A stretch of DNA of 64,000 bases. Source: Kribbella rubisoli (GTDB taxonomy: Bacteria > Actinomycetota > Actinomycetes > Propionibacteriales > Kribbellaceae). Where the stretch lies: the NCBI RefSeq assembly GCF_004217145.1, contig NZ_SHKR01000011.1, forward strand, positions 2,251,200-2,315,199, read 5' to 3'. Positions within the stretch are counted from its first letter, which is position 1. Each line of letters starts with the position of its first letter. The notes beneath the pieces were generated by a model, which saw nothing but the letters and a program-made list of their open reading frames with translations, made no database searches and was not told where the DNA came from. A program made the translations under genes and the position numbers. Below are positions 54,790 through 63,264 of the stretch, piece after piece.

Positions 54790-54799
54790 TCCCGGAACT

Positions 54800-54842
54800 G
54801 TCCAGGGGAGGTGGGAGCCAGGGGGTTCCACCTCCCCTGGAC
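54800..54842. terminator. Strong hairpin upstream of the flavoprotein gene
   Basis: GTCCAGGGGAGGTGG (54800-54814) and CCACCTCCCCTGGAC (54828-54842) are perfect 15-base complements with a 13-base loop, 34 bases before GTG 54877. It may be an attenuator or a barrier between divergent promoters. It contains a sequestered GGGGAGGTGG that resembles a ribosome-binding site. Confidence 0.5.
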
Positions 54843-54876
54843 GCTACCTCGCAGGACCACTGAAAGGCAGCCACCT

Positions 54877-56439
54877 GTGACTGAATCCGACCTCCCGGTG
54901 GCACAACTCACGCCCGGCCGTTGGGGCGACCCCGCCCAGGTGGTCGAACTACCCGCCGCAGCCCTCGAAGCCCTCAAACACCTCGGCATCCAGCGCCCGG
55001 CCGGGCCTGACGTGAGTGCCCCGGCCGGGACGGCGGATCGGACTGGGTTGACCGGGCCGCAGTTGGCCTTCCTTGCCTCGGTCGTGGGGTCTGAGCAGGT
55101 GATGTCCGACCTGGACTCTCGCTGGGCGCACACCAGGGGTTACTCGACGACCGATCTGCTGCGGTTCCGCGCCGGCGATGCCTCGGACATGCCGGACGCA
55201 GTCGTCTACCCCGCCTCACACGACGAGGTGTCTGCGTTGCTCGCAGGTTGTGCTGAGCACGACCTGGCCGTGGTGCCGTACTCCGGTGGCACGTCCGTCG
55301 TCGGCGGTCTCGCCGCGTCGGGCCGGTTCATCACCGTCGACCTGCGCCGACTCGACCAGCTGATCGAGCTCGACGAGGTGTCCCGCACCGCCACCCTGCA
55401 GGCCGGCGTACGCGGTCCCGCAGCCGAGCACCTACTAGCCGAGCGCGGCTACACCCTCGGCCACTTCCCCCAGTCCTACGAAGGCGCCTCGATCGGCGGC
55501 TACGCGGCAGCACGCTCCAGCGGCCAGTCCTCAGCCGGCTACGGGCGGTTCGATCAAATGGTCGTCGGCCTCACCCTCGCAACACCCCGCGGCACCATCG
55601 AGCTCGGACGAGCACCGATGTCGGCCGCCGGCCCGGACCTGCGCCAACTGATCCTCGGGTCCGAAGGCGCGTTCGGCATCATCACCTCGGTCGTCGTACG
55701 CATCCGCCCCCGCCCGACCGAGCGCCACTTCGAAGGCTGGCGGTTCGAGAGCTTCGACGCCGGCCTCACCGCCGTACGAAGGCTCGCGCAGGACGGCCCG
55801 CTGCCCACGGTCCTCCGCTTGTCAGACGAGATAGAAACCGCGGTGAACCTCGCCGACCCTGACGTCCTCGGCGGCGGCTCCGGCGGCGTGCTCGCGATCA
55901 TCGGCTTCGACGGCCCGTACAACCGAGCGACCGCAGACGTCCTCACGGCAGCGGGCGGCGAGAACCTCGGCGAAGGCCCGGGTGAGACCTGGCGCACCGG
56001 CCGTTACCGCGCGCCGTACCTCCGGGACCCGCTCCTCGACGAAGGCGCCCTCGTAGAAACCCTCGAGACGGCCGCGTTCTGGTCCCGCATCCCCGCGCTC
56101 AAGACCGCAGTCACCGAAGCTCTCGTCAACGCGTTGAGCGCGACCCCGCCGCTGGTCCTCTGTCACATCTCCCATGTCTACGAGACCGGCGCCTCGCTGT
56201 ACTTCACCGTGATCTGCGCCCAGTCTGACGACCCGGTCGAGCAGTGGCGCACTGCGAAGTCCGCGGCCAACCAAGCGATCGCCGACGCCGGCGGCACCAT
56301 CACCCATCACCACGGCGTCGGCACCGATCACCGGACGGCGTACCACGCGGAGATCGGATCGCTCGCGGTCGAAGCCCTGCAGGCCGTCAAGCACACGCTC
56401 GACCCGGACGGCGTCCTCAACCCGGGCATCCTGCTCTGA
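54877..56439 (+). CDS. FAD-linked oxidase, alkyl-DHAP synthase-like
   Basis: 520 residues. The VAO/PCMH flavin motif is VVPYSGGTSVVGG (about 133-145), followed by AGVRGPAAEHLL and GSEGAFGIITSV. The C-terminal catalytic HHHGVGTDHR is at 477-486; HHHGVG is characteristic of alkyldihydroxyacetonephosphate synthases. In ether-lipid synthesis the enzyme replaces the acyl group of acyl-DHAP by a fatty alcohol. Divergence from TetR-glpD ties it to G3P/DHAP metabolism. It could instead oxidise a hydroxy-acid. Confidence 0.85.
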   Translation: MTESDLPVAQLTPGRWGDPAQVVELPAAALEALKHLGIQRPAGPDVSAPAGTADRTGLTGPQLAFLASVVGSEQVMSDLDSRWAHTRGYSTTDLLRFRAGDASDMPDAVVYPASHDEVSALLAGCAEHDLAVVPYSGGTSVVGGLAASGRFITVDLRRLDQLIELDEVSRTATLQAGVRGPAAEHLLAERGYTLGHFPQSYEGASIGGYAAARSSGQSSAGYGRFDQMVVGLTLATPRGTIELGRAPMSAAGPDLRQLILGSEGAFGIITSVVVRIRPRPTERHFEGWRFESFDAGLTAVRRLAQDGPLPTVLRLSDEIETAVNLADPDVLGGGSGGVLAIIGFDGPYNRATADVLTAAGGENLGEGPGETWRTGRYRAPYLRDPLLDEGALVETLETAAFWSRIPALKTAVTEALVNALSATPPLVLCHISHVYETGASLYFTVICAQSDDPVEQWRTAKSAANQAIADAGGTITHHHGVGTDHRTAYHAEIGSLAVEALQAVKHTLDPDGVLNPGILL

Positions 56440-56444
56440 CACCC

Positions 56445-56472
56445 TTGACTTCAAGTTTCCTTGAGGTATGAC
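56445..56472 (+). promoter_or_regulatory. Promoter candidate for the SDR-QueA-like pair
   Basis: TTGACT (56445-56450), a 16-base spacer and TATGAC (56467-56472) lie nine bases before ATG 56482. The first hexamer is near-consensus. A start site near 56479 leaves almost no leader. Confidence 0.45.
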
Positions 56473-56481
56473 GGTGTCGGC

Positions 56482-57201
56482 ATGAAACCTGATTCCTCGA
56501 ACCGTCCTGTCGCGCTGATCACCGGGGCGTCCGCCGGGCTGGGGCTCGCACTGGCCCACGGGCTGGCCGATCGCGGCTGGACGCTGGTGATCGACGCCCG
56601 GGGCGCCGGTCCGCTGAAGGACGCGGCCGATGCCCTCGCCAACCGCACCGATGTGGTCCCGCTGGCCGGAGACGTGACCGACCCCGAGCACCGCTTGGAC
56701 CTGGTCGACGTGGTGGTCCAGCTCGGCCGCCTCGACCTCCTGGTGAACAACGCCAGCTACCTCGGCCCCAGTCCGCTGCAAGCACTCGATGCAGCTGATC
56801 TCGACGAACTGCGTCGCGTCTACGAGGTCGACGTACTCGCACCGATCGCGCTGACGCAGGCACTGCTGCCCGCACTCACCGCAGCGTCCGGAGTACTGAT
56901 CAACATCAGCTCCGACGCCGCAGTGGAGGCCTACGAGACCTGGGGCGGCTATGGCTCGGCCAAGGCCGCACTCGACCACGCCACGCGAGTGCTGGCCGCC
57001 GAGCACCCCACGCTCTCTGTGTACGCCGTCGATCCTGGCGATCTGCGTACTGCGATGCACCAGGCCGCGTTCCCCGGCGAGGACATCTCGGACCGGCCGG
57101 AGCCGACGACCGTAGTACCTGCGTTCCTGAAGTTGCTGGACAGCCGTCCGGCGAGTGGACGGTACCGAGCGGCCGAGTTCGCGCCGGCGGTGACGTCGTG
57201 A
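56482..57201 (+). CDS. Short-chain dehydrogenase/reductase
   Basis: 239 residues. The cofactor motif is TGASAGLGLA, then NNAS and the intact catalytic YGSAKAA (YxxxK), with DPGDLRTAMHQAAFPGED at the C-terminus. Substrate unknown. ATG 56482 follows the TTGACT/TATGAC promoter. The stop overlaps the QueA-like start as GTGA, so both proteins are coupled. Confidence 0.87.
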   Translation: MKPDSSNRPVALITGASAGLGLALAHGLADRGWTLVIDARGAGPLKDAADALANRTDVVPLAGDVTDPEHRLDLVDVVVQLGRLDLLVNNASYLGPSPLQALDAADLDELRRVYEVDVLAPIALTQALLPALTAASGVLINISSDAAVEAYETWGGYGSAKAALDHATRVLAAEHPTLSVYAVDPGDLRTAMHQAAFPGEDISDRPEPTTVVPAFLKLLDSRPASGRYRAAEFAPAVTS

Positions 57202-58202
57202 AAGTGCACCCACACACCAGGTTCGTCCTCCCGGACGCACTGAACGCCGGCGAACCGCCGGAGGCGCGCGGCCTCCGGCGGGATCAGGTGAAGCTGCTGG
57301 TCGCGGAGGGGTCGACCGTCACGCACACCCGCTTCGACCGGATCGGCGAACACCTCCGGCCCGGAGACCTGTTGCTGGTCAACACGTCCGGCACATTGCC
57401 CGCCGCGGTCGACGGTGCTTCGGTCACCGTGCACTTCTCGACCGCACTCGACGACGGCACCTGGGTGGTCGAACTGCGCGACGGTGGCTCGCCGAGGTTC
57501 GACGGCAAGGCGGGTCAGCAGGTGGAGTTGCCCGAGGGCGTGCTGACGTTGCTGGCGCCGTACCAGTCGGAGAGCAATCGCTTGTGGATCGCCAGGCCGC
57601 CGGTGCCCGACGTACTCGGCTATCTGCAGCGGCATGGGCGTCCGATCACCTATGACTACGTCGGCAAGCGTTGGCCGTTGGCGGCGTACCAGACTGTCTT
57701 TGCGCGCGAGCCGGGCAGTGCGGAGATGCCAAGCGCAGCAAGGCCGTTCAGCTTCGAGCTGGTGAGCCGGCTGGCGTCGCAGGGCGTGCTGATCGCGCCG
57801 ATCCTCCTGCACTGCGGCGTCTCCTCGCTGGAGAGCCACGAACCACCACAGCCCGAGCGGTACGACGTACCTGCGCACACAGCTCGTTTGGTCAACTGGG
57901 TCAAGGCAAACGGCGGACGTGTCATCGCTGTGGGCACCACTGCTGTCAGAGCGATCGAGTCGGCTGCGGACGCCTCGGTCAACCCGTCGCAGGGATGGAC
58001 CGACCTGGTCCTCAGCCCAGACCGGCCGCCGCAGGTAGTGGATGGGCTCATCACCGGCTGGCACGCGCCCGAGGCATCGCATCTGCTCCTGCTGGAGTCA
58101 GTTGTCGGCACTGAACTGGTGCAGCGCGCGTACGACGCCGCCGTACAACAGAACTACCTCTGGCACGAGTTCGGGGACAGCGCCCTGCTGTTGCGGGGTT
58201 AG
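57198..58202 (+). CDS. QueA-like S-adenosylmethionine:tRNA ribosyltransferase-isomerase family protein
   Basis: 334 residues, near the usual 340-350 of QueA. It has the family segments RPGDLLLVNTSGTLPA, PITYDYVGKRWPLAAYQTVFA and the C-terminal ITGWHAPEASHLLLLESVVG. True QueA makes epoxyqueuosine in tRNA. No Tgt, QueC, QueD or QueE gene is in the window, so the role may differ. Coupling to an SDR is a further hint. Confidence 0.83.
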   Translation: MKVHPHTRFVLPDALNAGEPPEARGLRRDQVKLLVAEGSTVTHTRFDRIGEHLRPGDLLLVNTSGTLPAAVDGASVTVHFSTALDDGTWVVELRDGGSPRFDGKAGQQVELPEGVLTLLAPYQSESNRLWIARPPVPDVLGYLQRHGRPITYDYVGKRWPLAAYQTVFAREPGSAEMPSAARPFSFELVSRLASQGVLIAPILLHCGVSSLESHEPPQPERYDVPAHTARLVNWVKANGGRVIAVGTTAVRAIESAADASVNPSQGWTDLVLSPDRPPQVVDGLITGWHAPEASHLLLLESVVGTELVQRAYDAAVQQNYLWHEFGDSALLLRG

Positions 58203-58924
58203 GCCTTCGTTCCGAGGATCAGGCGTTCGCGATCGAACAGCGCCGAGGCCACGCGCCAGCCGATGCGGTTCAACAGGATCAGCACCACTGCGGTGATCAC
58301 TGCGGTCAGCAGGGACACGTCGATGACGTTCAGAGAGATCAAGGTCGTCAACGCGACCGACGGCAAGCTGGCGAGTGTGGAGAGCTGCTGGGCCACACGA
58401 ATGTCGTTGGAACGAGTGGAAATCACGATGGCGACCCAGATCGACCACCCGGCGAGCAGCGGCGTGAACAGGAGCTGCGCGATCAAGTCGGACGGGTGGA
58501 TGAGGGCCGCCGCCACGCCGGGCTGGGCGAAGAGTTCGACACAGGCCACGAACAGGCCGAAGACGGCGTACGCGACGACTACCCCCGGGATGAACGTGGC
58601 GAGAGCCTTGCCCAGCAACAGCTCTTCGCGGCGGATCGGGGTGGTGAGCAGTGGCTCGAGCGTGCCTTGTTCGCGTTCGCCGACGACTGAGTAGGAGGCG
58701 ACCAGGGAGGGTACGAGCGCTGGGATGCCGAGCATGTACAGCAGTACGTGTTCGTGGCGTAGCGGCTCCGATGCCGACGTCGTCAGCGTGAAGACAGCGA
58801 CCAGCGGCTGGATGGAGAAGATGATCGGAACAATGGCCATCCCAACGACCAGCGATCGATTCCGCCGGAACTCGCGCAGCTCCTTGGCGACGATCGCGCG
58901 GACCAGCCTCGGGTTGACCGTCAT
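58199..58924 (-). CDS. ABC-2 type transporter permease
   Basis: 241 residues with about six membrane segments. The N-terminal AIVAKELREFRRNRSLVVGM and GEREQGTLEPLLTTPIRREELLLGK are typical of ABC-2/NatB-type export permeases. The start overlaps the ATPase stop as ATGA. Substrate unknown. It is convergent with the QueA-like gene, overlapping by 4 bases. Confidence 0.87.
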   Translation of the reverse strand: MTVNPRLVRAIVAKELREFRRNRSLVVGMAIVPIIFSIQPLVAVFTLTTSASEPLRHEHVLLYMLGIPALVPSLVASYSVVGEREQGTLEPLLTTPIRREELLLGKALATFIPGVVVAYAVFGLFVACVELFAQPGVAAALIHPSDLIAQLLFTPLLAGWSIWVAIVISTRSNDIRVAQQLSTLASLPSVALTTLISLNVIDVSLLTAVITAVVLILLNRIGWRVASALFDRERLILGTKA

Positions 58925-59871
58925 GGCTGACCTGCCGGTACGTCGATGAGCTCGAGATAGACATCCTCGAGCGAGTGGTGCGACGGGTTGATCGACAAGA
59001 CGTCCGCGTCGGCCTGTACCAGGGCCCGGGTGACCGCCGGCGCGGCTTGGGTCGGATCGTCCACGGTCAGGACGTAGGTGGTGAGGTCGTTCTCGTGCCA
59101 GCTGCTGACGCCCGTGACACTGCCGAAGACGCGGTCCGGCGCGGCGAGCGGGACCGCCGTACGGACGGTGAGGGTGCGGGCGAAGAGTTCGTCGCGTAGC
59201 TGGTCGGGGCGGCCGATGGTCCGCAAGGTCGTGTTGAGGATGGCAACGCGGTCGCAGAGGCGTTCGGCTTCGTCCAGCCGGTGCGTGGTGAGGAAGATCG
59301 TGACGCCGCGCTGGCGCAGCTCGTCGATCAGGTCGTGTACGCCGCGGGCCGCGACCGGATCGAGTCCGGAGGTCGGCTCGTCCAGGAACAGAACTTGCGG
59401 GTCGTTGAGCAGCGCGCGGGCCAACGCGACACGTTGCCGAAGGCCCTTCGAGAGAGCGCCGCAGGCGTCGTGAGCCCGGTCGGTGAGGTGTACTGCGCTC
59501 AGCACCTGCTCGATGCGTTTAGTTGCCGTGGGCACCTGGTACAGGTCGGCGAAGCAGCGCAGGTTCTCGAGCACGGTCAGGCGGAGGTACAGGCCCGGCG
59601 ACTCGGGCATGATCGAGATTCGCCGGCGGATCTCGACGCCGTTGTCCGGTGTGAGCGGAAGGCCGGCGACGCTCGCCGTACCGGACGTCGGCGTGAGGAG
59701 CGTGCCGAGGGTCCGTACGGTCGTGGTCTTGCCGGCGCCGTTCGGTCCGAGGAACCCGAACACCTCGCCGTACCCGATCTCGAACGAGACGTCCTGGAAC
59801 GCCACCCGGTCCCCGAAGTGCTTGCTCAGCCGGTCGGCCGACAGCGCCGGTGCGGTCGATACGGCGTCCAT
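58921..59871 (-). CDS. ABC transporter ATP-binding protein (ABC-2 exporter)
   Basis: 316 residues. Walker A FLGPNGAGKTTTVRTL at about 39-54, signature LSKGLRQRVALARALL and Walker B VLFLDEPTSGLDP. It partners the permease downstream; together they resemble NatA/NatB or drug-export systems. The C-terminal third is a regulatory region of the kind found in DrrA-like proteins. Confidence 0.92.
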   Translation of the reverse strand: MDAVSTAPALSADRLSKHFGDRVAFQDVSFEIGYGEVFGFLGPNGAGKTTTVRTLGTLLTPTSGTASVAGLPLTPDNGVEIRRRISIMPESPGLYLRLTVLENLRCFADLYQVPTATKRIEQVLSAVHLTDRAHDACGALSKGLRQRVALARALLNDPQVLFLDEPTSGLDPVAARGVHDLIDELRQRGVTIFLTTHRLDEAERLCDRVAILNTTLRTIGRPDQLRDELFARTLTVRTAVPLAAPDRVFGSVTGVSSWHENDLTTYVLTVDDPTQAAPAVTRALVQADADVLSINPSHHSLEDVYLELIDVPAGQP

Positions 59872-60188
59872 ACCGTCAATGATTCCACCGGCGGCGCGAA
59901 ATCGACCCTCGTTCAGCGCGGCCGGGTTGCCGCTACCGCCTCGTTCGCCCGTCGTTCCGGGGTTTTCCGGCCGGGCTCATGCTCGAGCGAATTGATCCAG
60001 CTGGGTGGCGACTCCAGCCGCACGACCGGATGCCGCTCATTACCGGGCCGCGCCCGCTTGTCCACCGCACGTGGGCTCATATCCAGCCGTCCTAACCAAG
60101 TCGGTCCCCCGTCGGGACGTCACCTGATTAGACGAGTACTTCGCCCTACCTGTCACCCTCTTTAACCCAACCGAACAGAATTTGTGGC
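59872..60188. other. 317-base gap between the ABC operon and the rhomboid gene
   Basis: No convincing gene. The stretch 60100-60180 is relatively AT-rich (GATTAGACGAGTACTTCGCC, later CTTTAACCCAACCGAACAG). It contains no clear palindrome. It lies between two minus-strand genes. Confidence 0.4.
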
Positions 60189-60932
60189 CTAGGCCGCTTG
60201 TTTGTTGCGGCGTTTGTGGTTGGAGAACTGGAGGAAGATCCACGCCAGCGCGGCGCCGACGATGAAGCCGCCCAGATGGCCTTGCCACGAGACGTTCGGG
60301 ATGGCGAAGGACAGTACGGCGGTCACCCCGACGTACATGATGATCCAGGTGATATCCAGCCCGCGGGCGCGGCTGATCACCAGGAGGGCGCCGACCAGTC
60401 CGAGGACCGCGCCGGACGCGCCGAGGGTCGCCGAACCCGGGGCCGCGAGGATCCACACCGCGATGCTGCCGCCCAGCGCGGACAGCACATACAGCACGGT
60501 GAAGCGGAGCCGGCCCAGCATGTGCTCGAGCGGCGGACCGAGCTGCCAGAGCATGAACAAGTTCGAGAAGATGTGGAAGATCTGCACGTGGGTGAACGCC
60601 GACGTGAGCAGCCGCCACGGCTCGCTCTCGGTCAGCACCGGCACCATCACCAGGTCCTGCAGGATCCGCGGGCTGCCGACGTGTACGGCGATGAAGACGA
60701 GCACGTTCAGCGCCAGGATCGTGTACGTGACGATGCTCTGGTTGGCACGCTGGATGCCGCCGAGTGAGGTCCTGGTCCGCGGGACCGAGCGGACTCCCTC
60801 GTTGAAGCAGCTAGGGCACTGGAATCCGACGGCGGCGCTGTTCATGCAGGACGGGCAGATCGGCCGGTCGCAGCGCTGGCAGCGCACTCCGGCGGGCCGA
60901 TCCGGGTGCCGGTAGCAGACGGTGTCGGTCAC
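60189..60932 (-). CDS. Rhomboid family intramembrane serine protease
   Basis: 247 residues. An N-terminal zinc-finger-like module has Cys/His at C6, H9, C18, C21, C26, C29, C39 and C42. It is followed by about six membrane segments with catalytic Ser173 in GASGA and His219 in GHLGG. The HVQIFHIFSNLFMLWQLG loop is also typical. Rhomboids cleave transmembrane substrates within the bilayer; substrates here are unknown. It is preceded by a terminator hairpin. Confidence 0.92.
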   Translation of the reverse strand: MTDTVCYRHPDRPAGVRCQRCDRPICPSCMNSAAVGFQCPSCFNEGVRSVPRTRTSLGGIQRANQSIVTYTILALNVLVFIAVHVGSPRILQDLVMVPVLTESEPWRLLTSAFTHVQIFHIFSNLFMLWQLGPPLEHMLGRLRFTVLYVLSALGGSIAVWILAAPGSATLGASGAVLGLVGALLVISRARGLDITWIIMYVGVTAVLSFAIPNVSWQGHLGGFIVGAALAWIFLQFSNHKRRNKQAA

Positions 60933-60956
60933 GCGGGTGCGTCCTTCGTTGGGTGA

Positions 60957-60981
60957 CGGGGCCGGTGGCGTGCCGGCCCCG
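60957..60981 (-). terminator. Terminator-like hairpin between ppiA and the rhomboid gene
   Basis: CGGGGCCGG (60957-60965) pairs perfectly with CCGGCCCCG (60973-60981) across a 7-base loop, 13 bases after the cyclophilin stop on the minus strand. Confidence 0.6.
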
Positions 60982-60993
60982 CGGAGAATTCAG

Positions 60994-61536
60994 TCAGGCG
61001 TTCTTACGCTCGATGACGACCTTGTTGATGACGATCGGCTCGAGCGGCCGGTCGCCGGGCGCGGTGTCGGCGGTGGCGATCGCGTCGACGACCTTCTTCG
61101 ACTCGTCGTCGGCGACCTCACCGAAGATCGTGTGCTTGCGGTTCAGGTGCGGGGTCGGCACGACGGTCACGAAGAACTGCGAGCCGTTGGTGCCGTGGCC
61201 GTACTGGATGCCGGCGTTGGCCATCGCGAGCAGGTACGGACGGTCGAACTGGAGCTCCGGGTGGATCTCGTCGTCGAACTGGTACCCCGGCGTGCCGGTG
61301 CCGGTGCCGAGCGGGCAGCCGCCCTGGATCATGAATCCGTCGATCACCCGGTGGAAGGTGAGACCGTCGTAGAACGGCTTGCTGGTGGGCTGACCGGTCT
61401 GCGGGTCGGTCCACTCCTTGCTGCCGTCGGCGAGGCCGACGAAGTTGCTCACCGTCGCCGGCGCGTGGTTCGGGAACAACCTGATGACGACGTCGCCCTT
61501 GTTCGTCTGCAGGGTCGCGTACAGCTCTTCGGCCAC
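60994..61536 (-). CDS. ppiA: Peptidyl-prolyl cis-trans isomerase, cyclophilin type
   Basis: 180 residues from GTG 61536 (AGGAG upstream). The cyclophilin core is FYDGLTFHRVIDGFMIQGGC, with MANAGIQYGHGTNGSQFFVT and HLNRKHTIFGEV. It has no signal peptide, so it is cytoplasmic. It accelerates proline isomerisation during folding. The open frame extends to 62178 upstream, but that part overlaps another gene antisense and is rejected. Confidence 0.94.
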   Translation of the reverse strand: MAEELYATLQTNKGDVVIRLFPNHAPATVSNFVGLADGSKEWTDPQTGQPTSKPFYDGLTFHRVIDGFMIQGGCPLGTGTGTPGYQFDDEIHPELQFDRPYLLAMANAGIQYGHGTNGSQFFVTVVPTPHLNRKHTIFGEVADDESKKVVDAIATADTAPGDRPLEPIVINKVVIERKNA

Positions 61537-61911
61537 GGGAGTCACTCCTAGTCGGAAAACGCGGATTACACCGTCGATCCTGTCATGCGGCTCCAAGAAC
61601 AACCGCACCGACCAGCCGAACACCCCGCGCCACCTCCGCCGAACGTCTGAGGGGTCAACCCCTGAGCCGGTCGGTTGCGGAAGCGGAATCCGGCTCCCCA
61701 ACCGTCCAGCTGAGGGGTTGACCCCTGAGATGGACGTGGGTGGTCGGCAGAGGGTGTGTGGAAAGGTGGGGTGGGGCACAGGGTTATCGGCTCGTGACGT
61801 CGTACGATGCAGATACAGCCGGATTTGTCCAGAGTTGTGACCGGAAAGTGCCCATGTCGCCGATGGGCGGGAGAGCTGTCCGCTGGGGCGGGCGGCACCT
61901 AGGAGGGAACC
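61537..61911. other. 375-base divergent region with a double palindrome
   Basis: Between the cyclophilin and the DUF5324-like gene. It holds the paired palindromes at 61647-61729 (listed separately) and a less GC-rich stretch at 61790-61850. AGGAGGG at 61900-61906 is the ribosome-binding site of the next gene. No gene is seen. Confidence 0.5.
61647..61729. repeat. Two palindromic units in inverted arrangement
   Basis: CTGAGGGGTCAACCCCTGAG (61647-61666) and CTGAGGGGTTGACCCCTGAG (61710-61729) each contain a perfect 6-bp inverted pair (AGGGGT/ACCCCT). The segment between them is itself partly inverted (GGTCGGTTG against CAACCGTCC), so the whole 83 bases approximates one large palindrome centred near 61688. 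It may bind a dimeric regulator twice, or form an RNA structure. Confidence 0.65.
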
Positions 61912-62760
61912 GTGGGTTTGAGGAAGTCCAAGGGCCGGGTCGAGGTCGCGAAGGACCGGGTCCGGCCACTCGCCGAGTCGGCGTCGGAGAAGTTCGGACC
62001 GGCCGTCGGCCAGGTCCGTGACCATCTCGGACCGGCTGTGGGCACCGCACGGGAGAAGGTGTCGCCGTACGCCGAGAAGGCCGTCGAGCGGGGCGCGCAC
62101 CTTGCCCACCAGGCGGTCGAGAAGGCCGGTCCGGTGCTCGACGACGCCCTCGCCAAGGTCGGCCCGGCCACTGAGCACGCCGCCGAGAAGGCCCGCGAGC
62201 GGCTGAACGACGACCTACTGCCGAAGGTGACCGCCGCGCTGGCGACCCTCGCGGCCGCCGCCGAGCCGGTCGTCGAGGAGACAGCTCGTCGCGGCAAGGC
62301 CACCAAGGCCGCGCTGAAGGGCGAGCTCGAAGTACCGAAGAAGAGCCACAAGCTCCGCAACGTGGTGCTGTTCCTGGGGCTCGGTGCACTCGCCGCGGCA
62401 GCGGTGAAGAAGCTGCTGACCCCGCCGGAGCCGGCCTGGCAGTCCACCCCGACCAGCGGCCGCGACTACAGCTCCGCCCCGGCCGGTACGACGGCACGCC
62501 CGGCAGACACGTCGGCGTCGTCCAACGGCAAGACGGAGTCGAACGGCAAGACCGACGGCAAGACCGACGCGAAGCCGGAGGCCGCGAAGCCGGAAGCCCC
62601 GAAGGCCGAGACGAAGCCGGAGACCAAGCCGGCCGCCAAGGCGGACGAGGCCAAGGATGAGGCCAAGGACGAGATGAAGGCCGCGTCGAACGGCGCCGTG
62701 AAGAAGACCACCACCAGGAAGGCAACGGGCTCGAGCGAGTCCAAGCCCACCGATTCCTGA
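61912..62760 (+). CDS. Ala/Lys-rich DUF5324-like protein
   Basis: 282 residues from GTG 61912 (AGGAGGG upstream). The first 140 residues form amphipathic helices with repeated VGPAVxxV/A-type units (DRVRPLAESASEKFGPAVGQ, VRDHLGPAVGTAREKVSPYA). A hydrophobic segment is at 148-165, followed by a Lys/Ala/Glu/Pro-rich low-complexity tail to the end. Probably membrane-associated. A terminator follows directly. Confidence 0.65.
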   Translation: MGLRKSKGRVEVAKDRVRPLAESASEKFGPAVGQVRDHLGPAVGTAREKVSPYAEKAVERGAHLAHQAVEKAGPVLDDALAKVGPATEHAAEKARERLNDDLLPKVTAALATLAAAAEPVVEETARRGKATKAALKGELEVPKKSHKLRNVVLFLGLGALAAAAVKKLLTPPEPAWQSTPTSGRDYSSAPAGTTARPADTSASSNGKTESNGKTDGKTDAKPEAAKPEAPKAETKPETKPAAKADEAKDEAKDEMKAASNGAVKKTTTRKATGSSESKPTDS

Positions 62761-62774
62761 CTCCACCGCAACGG

Positions 62775-62817
62775 CGAAGGTCCCGCACCCTGCAGGGTGC
62801 GGGACCTTCGTCTTTCT
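62775..62817. terminator. Bidirectional intrinsic terminator
   Basis: A 36-base perfect palindrome (62775-62810: CGAAGGTCCCGCACCCTG, then its complement) followed by TCTTTCT. It lies between the convergent DUF5324-like and 62822 genes, so it can stop both. Stem of 16 bp with a small loop. Confidence 0.9.
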
Positions 62818-62821
62818 AGGC

Positions 62822-63133
62822 TCAGTTCGGCTGCGGCTCCGCGTCGGCCTTCGTGATCGTGTAGCGGCCGGCGGACAGCAGCTGGGTGGCGTACCGATGG
62901 GTGATGCACGGGTACGTACCGCCGCAGCTCAGGCAGACCGCGTCGTTGCGGTGCAGCCAGGGAACGACCTTGAAGCGCCTGATCCAGGTCATCGGCTCGC
63001 GGTCCGGAGCATGCATCTTCAGCGCCGCGCGAGCAGCGTCCTGGATCTCCGGGGCCGACCATTCCTCGGCGCTCTTGTCCATCAGGGCACTGAGGTCGGG
63101 GTGGAGGTGGTCAGTGGTGCGGTCTTTGTTCAT
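62822..63133 (-). CDS. Small protein with a possible zinc-binding motif
   Basis: 103 residues from ATG 63133, with GGAAG upstream. It has a C-x2-C and C-x2-H group in CLSCGGTYPCITH, preceded by a helix-rich region (SAEEWSAPEIQDAARAALKM). The motif could bind zinc, but no family is recognised. TTG 63148 is an alternative start. It is convergent with the DUF5324-like gene. Confidence 0.6.
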   Translation of the reverse strand: MNKDRTTDHLHPDLSALMDKSAEEWSAPEIQDAARAALKMHAPDREPMTWIRRFKVVPWLHRNDAVCLSCGGTYPCITHRYATQLLSAGRYTITKADAEPQPN

Positions 63134-63264
63134 TTGTATGTCTTCCAAGGCAGGTGGGAGGGCGCGCCTGAATCACTCGCTTCAAACGTTAGTGCGTCAG
63201 CACTCCCACCGCGCCCCGATCGGCGCCCGGCGAGTGTCAGATCTTCGTCAGGTCTAGGGCCTGC

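Noticed and set aside
61537..62178. N-terminal extension of the cyclophilin to 62178
   Set aside because: Overlaps the DUF5324-like gene antisense and a palindrome; GTG 61536 with AGGAG gives a normal 180-residue cyclophilin.
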